Source: Verrucomicrobiales bacterium
GTDB lineage: Bacteria; Verrucomicrobiota; Verrucomicrobiia; Limisphaerales; J093
NCBI GenBank assembly: GCA_024233215.1
Contig: JACKPW010000004.1
Location: forward strand, 310,001-374,000
Direction: 5' to 3'
Length of the DNA stretch: 64,000 nt
Shown here: positions 19,001-27,916 of the stretch, in pieces
Position numbering within the stretch: the first letter of the stretch is position 1
Layout of the letters: the number at the start of each line of letters is the position of its first letter
The notes under the pieces: model-generated
What the model was told of the DNA's origin: nothing
Database searches by the model: none
The model's input: the letters and a program-made list of their open reading frames with translations, nothing else
Translations under genes and position numbers: made by a program

Positions 19001-19794
19001 GGTTCATCAACGGCGAAACCGATGTGCTGCTCTCCACCACCATCATCGAGAGCGGCATCGACATTCCGAACGCGAACACGATCATCATTGACCGTGCCGA
19101 CCGGTTCGGGCTCAGCGATCTCTACCAACTGCGCGGCCGGGTCGGCCGTTACAAGCACCAGGCGTTCGCCTATCTGCTGATCCCCCGACACGCCGGTCTG
19201 CTGGCGGACGCCCGCAAACGGATCGGTGCCATCCGGCAGTTCTCGGCCCCCGGGAGCGGGTTCAAGATCGCGATGCGCGACCTGGAAATCCGCGGCGCCG
19301 GCAACCTGCTGGGCAAGGAACAGAGCGGCCACATCACGGCGGTGGGTTTCGAGCTTTACTGCCAATTGCTGAAGGAGAGCGTGCATCGGTTGAAGGGCGA
19401 ACCGTTGAAGCAGGCGCCGCACGTGACGCTGCGCCTGGACTTCCTCGACGTCACCGGCCTTGATCCCGCCTATGTGCCGGAACCCCAGCAGCGCATCGAA
19501 CTCCACCGCCGACTGGCGCAGCTCACCGAAGTCGCCGAGGTCGCTGCACTCCGGACGGAACTTCGCGACCGGTTCGGCCCGATTCCGCCCGGCGTGGAAC
19601 GGCTGCTGCAACTGGCGGAACTCCGGTTGCAGGCAGGCGCGAAACGGGTGGAGATCCTCGAGGTCCGTGGCGACAAGCTCATGATCACGCGACGCGGCGA
19701 TTACGTGATGGTGGGTGGCCGGTTCCCGCGGCTGCGCAAACCGGGCGCTGACGGACGCCTCCGGGAGATTGCCTCGGTCCTGCGGGCCTTGTGA
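16087..19794 (+). CDS. mfd: Transcription-repair coupling factor
   Basis: The product has 1235 residues. The N-terminal UvrB-like part spans about 1-440, the RNA-polymerase-interacting domain is near 580-640 (FEPGDIVVHLQQGIGRFVGM), and the RecG-like translocase is near 720-1080. The helicase has a Walker A motif CGDVGFGKTEVA, Walker B DEEQ, the SATPIPRTLYLA motif and the QLRGRVGR motif VI. The C-terminal TRCF domain ends at about 1220. Mfd removes stalled RNA polymerase and recruits UvrA. Two low-complexity insertions rich in Pro, Gly and Arg occur at about 78-125 and 480-520, both in positions usually occupied by short loops. The start is a TTG with no clear Shine-Dalgarno; an upstream start cannot be excluded. 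Confidence 0.93.
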   Translation: MIDSVLAQPSAAALRERIGRGGVLLIEGVHPGAQAFVLGLIHRLNPGRPILVVAPNPKTQETLHQDLQTWLSAGSPCKPDGSTQPGGTGPITGSVESRGTTGRKRPARTSRTADRGNENSGPEATTPVLFYPGWDVRPDSGGLPHVDVISERLEVLVALAESTPGTASPLLPPAGETNFVLQVQHEVARRQSPIIVADGTAALQRTFSRQEFADRMRRLQPGQELDPLDLIEWLEDQGYEPEAQVTQKGTLALRGGIVDVFPPASPWPVRCEFFGNTLESLREFDPQTQLARATRDAVTISPAGELGLLRRAVGQGHRLSGSLLDHLPAEALLVVCDPEDTREHAREAAGDAAAGNPYCLRWEELTAAWHEGGRCLVGLAEFEVRWPEEAGLVRPGEGVPPDRMGLPLTNLDAFRPVELQLPGPEIAETQRRGFFAQMHRWMRGGLAVQVFCNNDGEARRFEEVWDEYGLAGDAPGTRPVVSTGGAAPDPEQPATPSPKGPGRRTPAKTRRPAGGRAPARPALQFGTLGQGFVAEPFGLVVVTDAEVFGRYKVQRPRRMKSPHAAATRSVFDISFTDFEPGDIVVHLQQGIGRFVGMENLPTPGARRDGEPPAVEQECLVIEYARREPGQPAPRLYVPVTEAHLVSKYVGAGRAKPPLSILGGNRWTKTKTQAAEAVRDLAADLLSLQAARDSQTGHAFPADTPWQREFESAFVYEETPDQVTAIEATRRDLEAPRPMDRLICGDVGFGKTEVAIRAAFKAVMGGRQVAVLVPTTVLAQQHYNTFRERMADYPVRVELLSRFRSKQQQDQVMASLAAGGTDIVIGTHRLLSPDVAFKDLGLVVIDEEQRFGVGHKERLKQVRRLVDVLTLSATPIPRTLYLALTGARDMSTIETPPQDRLPVETIVAPFDERIIREAIERELRRGGQVFFLHNRILDIEAVALKLQALVPAARIGVGHGQMKADDLEEVMARFINGETDVLLSTTIIESGIDIPNANTIIIDRADRFGLSDLYQLRGRVGRYKHQAFAYLLIPRHAGLLADARKRIGAIRQFSAPGSGFKIAMRDLEIRGAGNLLGKEQSGHITAVGFELYCQLLKESVHRLKGEPLKQAPHVTLRLDFLDVTGLDPAYVPEPQQRIELHRRLAQLTEVAEVAALRTELRDRFGPIPPGVERLLQLAELRLQAGAKRVEILEVRGDKLMITRRGDYVMVGGRFPRLRKPGADGRLREIASVLRAL

Positions 19795-19843
19795 CCACGG
19801 ATTTCCCTTTCGTCGGTTGGAGCCCTTCCGCATCCTCGCTGGC

Positions 19844-21478
19844 ATGACGCCAACCGTGGCCATCGTCGGACGTCCCAACGTCGGCAAATCCGCTCTCTTC
19901 AACCGCCTGGCAGGCCGGCGGATCGCCATCGTGCACGACCAACCCGGTGTGACGCGGGACCGCATCAGCGCGGAGGTCGAGGTCCTGGGCCGCCCCTTCA
20001 CCCTGATCGACACGGGGGGCATCGGGCTCCTTTCCGGGGAGAAGACGGGCGATCCGATCGTGCAGGCGGCCATGGCCCAGGTGCGGGTGGCGATCGACAC
20101 GGCGGATCTCATCGTGTTCGTGGTGAACGTGCGGGAGGGGATTGTGCCGCTGGACCAGGAGGTAACCCAGCAACTGCGCCAGTCGGCACGCCCGGTGGTG
20201 CTCGTGGTGAACAAGGTGGACCATGACGGTGACGAGATGGCGGTGGCGGAGTTCGCCGGCCTGGGCTTTCCGACGCCACTTCCGGTAAGCGCCATTCACG
20301 GTCGGGGCATCGACGCGCTCTCGCGGGCCATCCTGGCGGCACTTCCGGCATCAGCAGCCCAGGAACTGCCTCCCGCGCCTGGCGGCGAAGAGCCGTTGGC
20401 CGGAGAGGGTGTGCCGGAGGAGGCGGGGGCGTTGGTGAACGCCGTTTCGCCACGGCGGGGGGAGGGCGGTCCGCTGAAGCTCGCCTTTGTGGGGCGGCCC
20501 AACGTCGGCAAATCCTCCCTGGTCAACGCGCTCACCCGGTCGGAGCGGGTGGTGGTCAGCCCGGTACCGGGAACCACCCGGGATTCGGTGGATGTTCCCC
20601 TGGAGATCACCACCGAGGGTCGCACGGAACGGTACCTGCTCATCGACACGGCGGGGATGCGCAAGAGCCGACGAGTCAAGGACTCGATCGAATTCTACAG
20701 TGTGCGGCGGGCGGAGGATTCAATCGGGCGGGCGGACCTCGTGGTGTTCACGCTGGACGCGGAGTCCGGCATTCTTGAGCAGGACAAGAAGATCGCGGAC
20801 AAGATCGTCGAGGCGCACAAGGCATGCGTGGTGGTGGTAAACAAGTGGGATATCTACGCGGAGAAGGTGGCGGCGGTGCGCGACCAACTCCAGCGACAGA
20901 CCAAGGGCGGCCGGTTGCCGCCGGATGCCCCGCCGACGACCCTCGGGGAGTTCTCCGCGTGGGTGAAGGAGAAGCTGTTCTTCCTGAGTTACGCGCCCGT
21001 GGTCTTCACCTCCGCCACCGAGGGTCTGCACCTGGACCGCCTGCTGGAGGCAGTGCGCTTTGTGGCGGACCAACTCCGCCAGACGATTCCCACCGCTCTG
21101 CTCAATCGCACGCTGCAGGGAGCGATTGAGCGACGCCAACCTCTGAGTGCGACCGGCAGCCGGCTGCGGTTCTTCTACGCCACCCAGATCGGTCAGGCGC
21201 CCCCACGGTTCTTGCTCTTCGTCAACAAGTCGGAGCTGTTTGCCCCAACCTACGTGAAGTACCTCGCCGGAGAACTGCGGAAGGCGTTTGGGTTCGAGGG
21301 CTGCCCGGTCCTGATCCACGCGCGGGCCCGGCCCAAGAAAGTCGACTTCAAGAGCCAGCCAACCCGGGGAAAAGGTCCCGGCCGCAATGCGCGCACCTCC
21401 GCCCCGAGAAGGGCCGGCGCCAAAACACGGCGCCCCAAACCGGACCGAGCCCGGCCGGGACGCTCGCGTGGTTCATGA
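19844..21478 (+). CDS. der: Ribosome-assembly GTPase Der (EngA)
   Basis: The product has 544 residues from the ATG at 19844. The two tandem GTPase domains are obvious: GRPNVGKSALF, DTGG and NKVD in the first (about 1-165), and GRPNVGKSSLV, DTAG and NKWD in the second (about 210-410). The KH-like domain follows to about 500, and a basic tail of about 40 residues closes the protein. Der acts in assembly of the 50S ribosomal subunit. It is longer than typical Der (440-490) because of a Pro/Gly/Glu-rich linker of about 40 residues between the GTPase domains and the basic C-terminal tail. It begins 49 bases after mfd. Confidence 0.95.
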   Translation: MTPTVAIVGRPNVGKSALFNRLAGRRIAIVHDQPGVTRDRISAEVEVLGRPFTLIDTGGIGLLSGEKTGDPIVQAAMAQVRVAIDTADLIVFVVNVREGIVPLDQEVTQQLRQSARPVVLVVNKVDHDGDEMAVAEFAGLGFPTPLPVSAIHGRGIDALSRAILAALPASAAQELPPAPGGEEPLAGEGVPEEAGALVNAVSPRRGEGGPLKLAFVGRPNVGKSSLVNALTRSERVVVSPVPGTTRDSVDVPLEITTEGRTERYLLIDTAGMRKSRRVKDSIEFYSVRRAEDSIGRADLVVFTLDAESGILEQDKKIADKIVEAHKACVVVVNKWDIYAEKVAAVRDQLQRQTKGGRLPPDAPPTTLGEFSAWVKEKLFFLSYAPVVFTSATEGLHLDRLLEAVRFVADQLRQTIPTALLNRTLQGAIERRQPLSATGSRLRFFYATQIGQAPPRFLLFVNKSELFAPTYVKYLAGELRKAFGFEGCPVLIHARARPKKVDFKSQPTRGKGPGRNARTSAPRRAGAKTRRPKPDRARPGRSRGS

Positions 21479-21515
21479 GTCTTCCGGAGATGCCCCCCGG
21501 GTCGGGGTCGGGCGG

Positions 21516-23951
21516 CTACCTGAGTTCGGCGCGGTAATACCGCATCGGCTCACTGATCGAGTCCGGATCCTGCCAGACAAACGAACCATCCGGGGTGGCA
21601 TCGGTATGGGCGTCCGTCCAGTGAATCAGATCAGGGGAGGTTTGGATGGCGTAGGTCCGCCCCGGTCGCCCCTGCACGACGATTTGGACGATGCCCAGCG
21701 GCAGATGGGCGATGCTGAGGGAAGCCGCCAGCGAACTGTCTGCCAACGGCAGATACAGGTTGTCGATGAACGCAGAATCCAGACCGGCACCGAAGTTGGC
21801 GTCCTTGCTGTAGCGCCATTCGAGTCGGTTGGTCCCTTCGGGAACGGGGAAGAGGAACGTCTGCCAGGGGACATTGCCGCTCCAGCGCCCCTGCGGAACC
21901 CCGTTGAGGAAGAACTCGAGGACGTCAAAGCCCTTCTCGGAGTTGACCATGAAGCCGAATGAGCCCGTGCCCTCGATCATCGTCGTGGTGAGGATCAGGG
22001 CGCCGAAGTCGTCATCCTGCATCGGACCGGAGCGCGCAGCATACCTGCCGGACTGGGCGTACTTGTCCTGGACGAACCACTCTGAGCCCCCCTCGAGGCT
22101 CCAGGGCAGGTTGCCGAACCCCCCGGACTCGAAGTCCTCCGTGAAACTGATGACACGGAAGCGCGGCGCCAGCAGATAGTTCTGGTCCATGGTCAGGACC
22201 AGCGGATTCTCCGTCCCCGTCACGGTGCCTTCCCACCCGTCAAACACGAAGTCGCGCGAAGGCAGGGCGGTAACCGGCTGCAAGGTCCCGGCGAGAAACA
22301 GCCCCGCCGGAGGGGTCACAGTCCCTCCCAGCATCGACGTGTAGTTGATGCTGAAATAGTCCTCCGTCGTGGCAAATGAGTAGTCGAGCGAAATGTCGCC
22401 CCACTCCCCGCCGTAGCCGTCCACGGCGAGGTGATAGGTCACTCCCGATTCAAGGCCCGTGACGATCTCGCTGTATCCGCTGCCGGGAGTGGCGTCATCG
22501 TTCTCAGCCACGAGAGTCAGGTTGGTGACCGAGTCCCCGGTGTAGACCGCCAGGAGAGTATCGAAGGAGGAGTCCGCCGTCGTGAGGGAGAACAGGCCCT
22601 GGGCCGGCGCCTGAAAGGTGTACCAGATGGAATGCCCGCCGTCGTTGCCGCCGTGCGGCGGTTCGCCCTCCTCCTTCGTGGCGCGCTCGTTGACGGCATC
22701 GATGTGCCCCCCGAGGTCGGTCAGCAGGATCGAGCTGTCAAACAGGTCGTTCGTGGGATTCATGTAACGAACGATCACCGTGTCCGCCGGGCTCATGTGA
22801 CCCGCCCAATCAAACGCGACGGCCTTCACAATGTTGGTGCCCGGGGGAAGTGTCAGGCGGGCCGACCAGTTCTGCAATCCGTCCGCCAACAACGGCGCCC
22901 CGTTGTTCACCGAGACCTCCACGCGTTCAAGCCCCGTGGGAAACGGCTCGCCGTCCTTGGCGGTGCCACTGACAAGGACGTCCGGCACATCCACCAGGGT
23001 TTCGGACCCGGGCGCGAGAATCGTCACCACCGGCGGGAGCACGTCCGGCAACCAACCCGGGGCGACCCGCAACCGCACGTCCCCCTCGTCGCCGGCGCTA
23101 ATGCTGGAGATGGCTATGCGGTAGGTGGTCCCGACCTCGGCGAGGAAGTTCACATTGGCCTGCTGGTTGTGTTGTTCATCCCAGGTGGAACTGGCCACCG
23201 GCTCCAAGGCGTCCAGCGTGCCGCCCCGGTAGACCGCCACCACCGGATCGAAGGAACTGCCCGCGGTGTCGATGAGGACGTTCGTGGAGACGGGGGACGA
23301 CCAGTTCCACCAGATGGAGGCGTCGACCCCCGCGACCTCGGCGTGCAGGGGTTCGGCAGGGGGTTCCAGGCTCGCCCAGTTGTTGGTGGCGAGGATCAAC
23401 TCGCCGGCCGAAAGCACCTTGATTGCGTTGGTGAAATTGTCGTTCGGGGGGCGGACGACGACGATGTATTCGACCTCGTTGGTGGAAAAGACCAGCGCGT
23501 CCGGGTCGAGTTCCCCCATGTCGTTGGTGGCACTGAGGGGCAGGCCCTGGCTGACGAACGTCAGCGTCATGGTGGTGCTGGCCGGCAGGGCGGGCACGTT
23601 GATCTCGCCGCTGAAGGTGCCGTCGTCCGCGGTGTCGTCGGGAGGATTGCCATCATCCAGAAAGTCCTTTGGCCCCGGGGCGGGCGGCTGGAGCTGCACC
23701 ATGAGGTTGGTGAATGAGGAGGCGTTCCCCACCTTGACGGTGATCAACTCCACGGTCTGGGTCACCATCACCGTACTGGGGGGAGGCGCGATGGTGATGT
23801 TCAGGGCGGGAGGCGGTTCGGGTTCGGCCGAAAGCCGCAAGACGCCCGCCAGGAGGATCGCCACGCCCCAGCAGGGGACGAGGTAGAGGGACGTTCCGGT
23901 CAGAGAACCGGGTTGTGACTGACGGAGACGGGGTGCTTTCTTCATGAGCAT
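21516..23951 (-). CDS. Exported repeat-domain protein, paralogue of the C-terminal half of the adjacent subtilase
   Basis: The product has 811 residues from the ATG at 23951 (another ATG at 23945). A hydrophobic export signal (LYLVPCWGVAILLAGVL) is at about residues 20-40. Beta-rich modules follow, including two copies of a pre-peptidase-like unit (ASIWWNWSSP...DTAGSSFDPVVAVYRGG and HSIWYTFQAP...SSFDTLLAVYTGD), a big-type Gly/Trp unit (FDGWEGTV), a jellyroll-like unit with FIDNLYLPL, and the shared C-terminal module (YAIQTSPDLIHW ... YYRAELR). The same units in the same order make up the tail of the subtilase encoded upstream, so the pair is a partial tandem duplication without the protease. 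No catalytic residues are visible. It is probably the last gene of the minus-strand operon that starts near 34.46 kb. Confidence 0.75.
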   Translation of the reverse strand: MLMKKAPRLRQSQPGSLTGTSLYLVPCWGVAILLAGVLRLSAEPEPPPALNITIAPPPSTVMVTQTVELITVKVGNASSFTNLMVQLQPPAPGPKDFLDDGNPPDDTADDGTFSGEINVPALPASTTMTLTFVSQGLPLSATNDMGELDPDALVFSTNEVEYIVVVRPPNDNFTNAIKVLSAGELILATNNWASLEPPAEPLHAEVAGVDASIWWNWSSPVSTNVLIDTAGSSFDPVVAVYRGGTLDALEPVASSTWDEQHNQQANVNFLAEVGTTYRIAISSISAGDEGDVRLRVAPGWLPDVLPPVVTILAPGSETLVDVPDVLVSGTAKDGEPFPTGLERVEVSVNNGAPLLADGLQNWSARLTLPPGTNIVKAVAFDWAGHMSPADTVIVRYMNPTNDLFDSSILLTDLGGHIDAVNERATKEEGEPPHGGNDGGHSIWYTFQAPAQGLFSLTTADSSFDTLLAVYTGDSVTNLTLVAENDDATPGSGYSEIVTGLESGVTYHLAVDGYGGEWGDISLDYSFATTEDYFSINYTSMLGGTVTPPAGLFLAGTLQPVTALPSRDFVFDGWEGTVTGTENPLVLTMDQNYLLAPRFRVISFTEDFESGGFGNLPWSLEGGSEWFVQDKYAQSGRYAARSGPMQDDDFGALILTTTMIEGTGSFGFMVNSEKGFDVLEFFLNGVPQGRWSGNVPWQTFLFPVPEGTNRLEWRYSKDANFGAGLDSAFIDNLYLPLADSSLAASLSIAHLPLGIVQIVVQGRPGRTYAIQTSPDLIHWTDAHTDATPDGSFVWQDPDSISEPMRYYRAELR

Positions 23952-24070
23952 TTGATCGACCGTGTCATCGGTTGGCGATCCGACTTGAGGGAGAATCCCA
24001 GCAGGATTCATTCCCATCTTTGTTAATTCACAGCATCAGACGGCCGGGATTTCAGCGCACAAAAGCACAT

Positions 24071-24095
24071 CGGGCCGGAGGAACGCTCCGGCCCG
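24071..24095 (-). terminator. Intrinsic terminator-like hairpin after the subtilase gene
   Basis: A perfect 10-bp stem (CGGGCCGGAG/CTCCGGCCCG) with a 5-base loop. On the minus strand it is followed by ATGTGCTTTTGTG, a short T-rich stretch. It lies 37 bases past the subtilase stop and may limit read-through into the downstream paralogue. Confidence 0.6.
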
Positions 24096-24131
24096 AACGC
24101 ACACACATCCCATGCGGATGCCCGGGACGGT

Positions 24132-27100
24132 CTACTGCGCCACTCGTGCCCGATAGTAGCGCTGCTGCTTCATTGCGCCCTCGGGCTCGGTATACTGCAA
24201 CACACCCTGCGCTGCGATGTTGGTGAGGACGCCCCGCCAGGGGCCGCTCACCCGGTCCGCGCCCTGGATGATGTAGGTCTGATTGACCTGGCCCTCCAGC
24301 AGTACCTGCATGCGTCCGTCGTAGAGTTCACGCAGGCTGAGCAGCGCGGGCTGGTCGGGATCGGCAGGCAGGATCAGGGGGAGATCGACGTTGTCGATGA
24401 AAACCGCATCCATCCCGGCGAACTCGCGCGAATCCTTGACATACCGCCATTCCAGCGTGTGACTGCCGGCCGCGATGAGGAACTGGTAGTTCGCCCACGC
24501 CTGCTCTCCGCTCATTTTGTCCATCAGGCGGCCGTCCACGTAGAACTGGAAGAAGTCCCAGTCCCCTTCGGTGCTGACCCGGACATCGAAAGTGCCCATG
24601 CCGGCCCGGAAGTTCCCTGACAGCAGCATCGCGCTGGTTTGATTGTCCCCGATGGGCCCGGAGCGGGCGGCGTAGGTTCCGCCGAACGCCTCTGCATCCG
24701 TGATCTCCCAAGGTTGATTGCCCCCGAAAGTCCAGGGAAGATTGGAGAAGTCTCCGGTCTCGAAATCATCACTGTGCGCCGCCACGGCAAACCCGGCCTC
24801 GATGGTGAGGTCCCCGTTGATCACCAGGCTCAGTGGGTTGTCCGCCGGGAGGTTCAGGCTGCCCGTCCAACCGCTGAAGACGTAGGTGGCCTCGGGATTG
24901 GCAGTGAGGGTGAGCGTGGAGCCGGCCACGATATCGTAGCGACCCGGCGCCGGAAGCGTCGACCCTCCGGCGGTCGCGGTGATGGTGACGGAGTAGGTGT
25001 TCGTGGTCGCGAAGGCGTAGTTCAAGACAGCGTTCCCGAAGGCGCCGCCGTAGCCATCCACGGCAATGCGGTATTCCAACCCGCCCTGGATGGCGGTGCT
25101 GATCTTGCTGTGCCGGACCGTCGACGTGGCGTCGTCGTTCTGAGCAACCGAGGTCAGGTGGTTTACCCGGTCACCCAGGTAGAGGCCGAGCAGGGTGTCG
25201 AAATCCGACCCCTCGGTATCGAGGCTCAACACCCCGTTGTCCGCGGCCTTGAAGGTCCACCAGACGGAGCGCCCACCATCGTTGCCCCCGTGCAGCGGCT
25301 CGTCGTATTCCTTGGAAGCGTTGGTGGTATCCGCGGTCCCCATACCGTCGTTATCCGACAGATAGAAGGGACTGGACGGGCTCAGCACGGTGCCGAACAC
25401 GTCGTTGGGGGGATCGTTCGGGGCAAAGTAAACCGTGATGGTGGTGGGATCGGAGATGTTCTCCGCCCGGTCCGAGCCCCAGACCGAGATGGTGTTCTCG
25501 CCGTTTCGCAGGATCAGTCCGACGTGCCAATCGGTGGTGCCGATGGCAGAAATCGGCGTCCCCCCGTTCAAGCGCACGAGGACCTCCTGCACGGCGGATG
25601 CGTGGGGCTCCGGATCAAACGCGGTCCCCATCACCTCAATGTCCCGGGTCGTGAACAAGGTGCCATCGACGGGAGAGGAAAAGCGGGTCACCGGCGGCAC
25701 CGAGTCGGGCCGGCCGTTCGGCTGAACCCGGAGGCGGATCGTGCCAAAGCCATTGGTATCCACGCCCGCCACCTGGATCCGATAGGTTCCCCCCTTCTTC
25801 GCGGCGAAGGTGGTGTAAGCCTGCTTCTTGCCGTCGACGTCATCGGCCGAGGCGACCTCCTCCAGCACCTCGAGGTCCGCTCCGGTATAGACGGCAATCG
25901 CGGTGTCGAAGGAACTCCCGGCGGTGTCGACGATGGCGGCGCTGTTCTCGGATGGTGACCAAGTCCACCAGAGCGATTTCAGGGCATTGGTATTGCCGGC
26001 GGGATAGGGTTCGTACATCTCCAGCGTGGCGTAGGTATTGGTCGCCGAGATGCTGTTTTCCCCCCACACCCCGGCGGCGGGAACCTTGTCCGGAGAGGCG
26101 AAGGGATCGTTCCGCGGTCGTTCGACAATGTAGTAGGTGATGAGGTTCGTGTAGGGAACCTTGCCCGGCGCGGTCACGTTCAGGGTGAAATCCAGGACAC
26201 TGTTGAACGGGGCATTGGTGTACGGCGTCAGGTCCATGAGCGCGCTGTAGATGTGGTCATTGGTGACCACGTCCGGGGCTTGACCGTCGTTCAGGAAATT
26301 CAGCGTGAAGGTCGTGCCGTTGGTGTTGGGCATCTCGGCCCACACGGTGGCGTTCGTGATTCCGAAGAGGTCATTCACCTGAACGAACACCGGCAAGGCG
26401 GCACTCAGCAGAACCGCGGAGTCATCCCGCGGATCGATCGTCACCTCCAACTCGCCATCCGGATTGGCATTGAGGGCCTGATACGCGTTGACCCGGCCAC
26501 CGGTCACGGTCCGACCCTTAAGGTCATCGACCGGAACGGTGGTCTGCATCATACGCTCCTTCACCTCGAGCATCGGTGCCGTCGGGTGGGCGCTCCAAAT
26601 CAGCGCGGCCACGCCAACGACGTGCGGGCAAGCCATGCTCGTGCCGCTCATCACCTCGTAGTCGAGGTCCGAGCCGTATCCGCAGGAGTAGATGTCGACG
26701 CCGGGGGCGCCCATATCGACCGTGACGAGACCGTAGTTCGAGAAGTAGGCGATCTGGTCTTTGCGATCCAGAGCCGCCACGGAGACGATGTTCTCGACGT
26801 CGTAGGAGGCGGGGAACGCGGGGATCAGATCATTGTCGTTGGATTCATTGCCCGCGGCCGCGACGAACAGGACGCCGTTGGTGGACGCCCCGATGATCGA
26901 GTCGCGTTGGAGGCTGCTGAAGGCATACCCGCCGTAGCTGTTGTTCAGCACCTGGGCCTTCATCCGGACGGCGTAGTCCACGCCTTCAATGATGTCGCTC
27001 GTGAAGATGCCGGTGGCCCCGCCAATCTTCGCCGCCAGCAACCGCACCCGCCACGCCACCCCGACATGTCGTCCGGAGTCATTGGCGGAGGCGCCAATGG

Positions 27101-27458
27101 TGCCGGCCACGTGCGTACCGTGTCCCACGTCGTCCCAAGGATCACCGGACCCGGTCATCATGTTGGCGCCGTAGACGTCATCCACGTAGCCGTTCTGGTC
27201 GTCATCAATCCCGTTGCCCGGGATTTCACCCGGATTCACCCACATCCTGCGACGCAGGTCCTGGTGGGTGTAACGGATGCCTGAGTCCACAACGCCGACG
27301 ATGACGTTGGTCGAACCGGTGGTGATGTCCCACGCGTTGTTGTCGGCATTATTCGGATCGGTGAGGACGTCCGCACCGGTGGCACCGCCACTCTGCCCCA
27401 AGTTCCGCAGGCCCCACAGGGTGCCGTCGACGTAGGCGGCGTCGGTGGGCTCCGTCAA
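24132..27458 (-). CDS. Subtilisin-like serine protease (S8), catalytic and C-terminal repeat part of a frameshifted gene
   Basis: The open frame encodes 1108 residues that continue the propeptide fragment encoded just upstream. The S8 triad is complete: Asp in VVDSGIRYTHQD, His in GHGTHVAGTIG and Ser in GTSMACPHVVG, with the oxyanion Asn in LNNSYGG and AAGNES. After the catalytic domain (about residues 1-320) come beta modules: two pre-peptidase-like repeats with DTAGSSFDTAIAVYTG and GSDFDTLLGLYLGD, a Gly/Trp unit, a jellyroll-like unit with FIDNVDLPL and the shared C-terminal module (YIIQ ... YYRARVAQ). In-frame coding extends upstream of this frame's first start as VFRYVEPDWHADWEL, the typical propeptide-to-mature junction. 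The true gene therefore starts at 27841 and the frame is lost at the C run 27500-27503. Confidence 0.85.
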   Translation of the reverse strand: MTEPTDAAYVDGTLWGLRNLGQSGGATGADVLTDPNNADNNAWDITTGSTNVIVGVVDSGIRYTHQDLRRRMWVNPGEIPGNGIDDDQNGYVDDVYGANMMTGSGDPWDDVGHGTHVAGTIGASANDSGRHVGVAWRVRLLAAKIGGATGIFTSDIIEGVDYAVRMKAQVLNNSYGGYAFSSLQRDSIIGASTNGVLFVAAAGNESNDNDLIPAFPASYDVENIVSVAALDRKDQIAYFSNYGLVTVDMGAPGVDIYSCGYGSDLDYEVMSGTSMACPHVVGVAALIWSAHPTAPMLEVKERMMQTTVPVDDLKGRTVTGGRVNAYQALNANPDGELEVTIDPRDDSAVLLSAALPVFVQVNDLFGITNATVWAEMPNTNGTTFTLNFLNDGQAPDVVTNDHIYSALMDLTPYTNAPFNSVLDFTLNVTAPGKVPYTNLITYYIVERPRNDPFASPDKVPAAGVWGENSISATNTYATLEMYEPYPAGNTNALKSLWWTWSPSENSAAIVDTAGSSFDTAIAVYTGADLEVLEEVASADDVDGKKQAYTTFAAKKGGTYRIQVAGVDTNGFGTIRLRVQPNGRPDSVPPVTRFSSPVDGTLFTTRDIEVMGTAFDPEPHASAVQEVLVRLNGGTPISAIGTTDWHVGLILRNGENTISVWGSDRAENISDPTTITVYFAPNDPPNDVFGTVLSPSSPFYLSDNDGMGTADTTNASKEYDEPLHGGNDGGRSVWWTFKAADNGVLSLDTEGSDFDTLLGLYLGDRVNHLTSVAQNDDATSTVRHSKISTAIQGGLEYRIAVDGYGGAFGNAVLNYAFATTNTYSVTITATAGGSTLPAPGRYDIVAGSTLTLTANPEATYVFSGWTGSLNLPADNPLSLVINGDLTIEAGFAVAAHSDDFETGDFSNLPWTFGGNQPWEITDAEAFGGTYAARSGPIGDNQTSAMLLSGNFRAGMGTFDVRVSTEGDWDFFQFYVDGRLMDKMSGEQAWANYQFLIAAGSHTLEWRYVKDSREFAGMDAVFIDNVDLPLILPADPDQPALLSLRELYDGRMQVLLEGQVNQTYIIQGADRVSGPWRGVLTNIAAQGVLQYTEPEGAMKQQRYYRARVAQ

Positions 27459-27841
27459 CTCCCAGTCCGCATGCCAGTCGGGCTCGACGTAGCGGAAGAC
27501 CCCGAGGCTCGCAGGATCTCGATTCTCGAGAGGAGCCGTTCGGCCTGGGCTACGGGATCCGGTTCGCCGGAAGCGCTCAATGCCACCGGGCTGTCCAGTT
27601 CAAGCACCACGCCGCCCGGGACCAGGCCGACCTGGCGTCGGGTCGTCAGTCCAAGACCGCGGAGGGTGGCCTGCGTGGCCGAGCTTGCCAGTCCCTGCGC
27701 ATCCGCATAGCGCGCCAGAATCCGCGTCGGATGGGCCTTGAGTCCATCGATTTCCACGAGGACCGGCGTGGCGTCCGCGGCGATCGCCGCGGCACTCAAC
27801 AACCCGGCCAAGGCCAGGGAGAATGAACATCTCATCAACAT
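27455..27841 (-). CDS. Signal peptide and propeptide fragment of the same subtilase, separated by a one-base frameshift
   Basis: From the ATG at 27841 (second ATG at 27835) the frame encodes a signal peptide (MRCSFSLALAGLLSAAAIAA) and an inhibitor-I9-like propeptide to ERLLSRIEILRASG. It then runs into SSATSSPTGMRTGS and stops at 27455. Adding one base to the four-base C run at 27500-27503 (G run on the coding strand) joins it to VFRYVEPDWH in the frame of the catalytic domain. So this and the preceding entry are one gene of about 3.7 kb. Either the base was lost in sequencing or the protease is newly inactivated; no other damage is visible. Confidence 0.8.
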   Translation of the reverse strand: MLMRCSFSLALAGLLSAAAIAADATPVLVEIDGLKAHPTRILARYADAQGLASSATQATLRGLGLTTRRQVGLVPGGVVLELDSPVALSASGEPDPVAQAERLLSRIEILRASGSSATSSPTGMRTGS

Positions 27842-27916
27842 ACTCGCAATCGTTTCGCAATCGCCGGCCGATCCCATCGGGCATCCCCCATGAACCGACA
27901 CCACGACATAGGGCCA

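Noticed and set aside
15127..20295. A 1722-codon open frame on the minus strand across coaE, mfd and der
   Set aside because: It is antisense to three clear housekeeping genes and has no domain; long shadow frames are common at this GC content.
27500..27503. Programmed -1 ribosomal frameshift in the subtilase
   Set aside because: There is no slippery heptamer of X-XXY-YYZ type nor an obvious downstream pseudoknot, and three other genes show the same simple G4/C4 defect.
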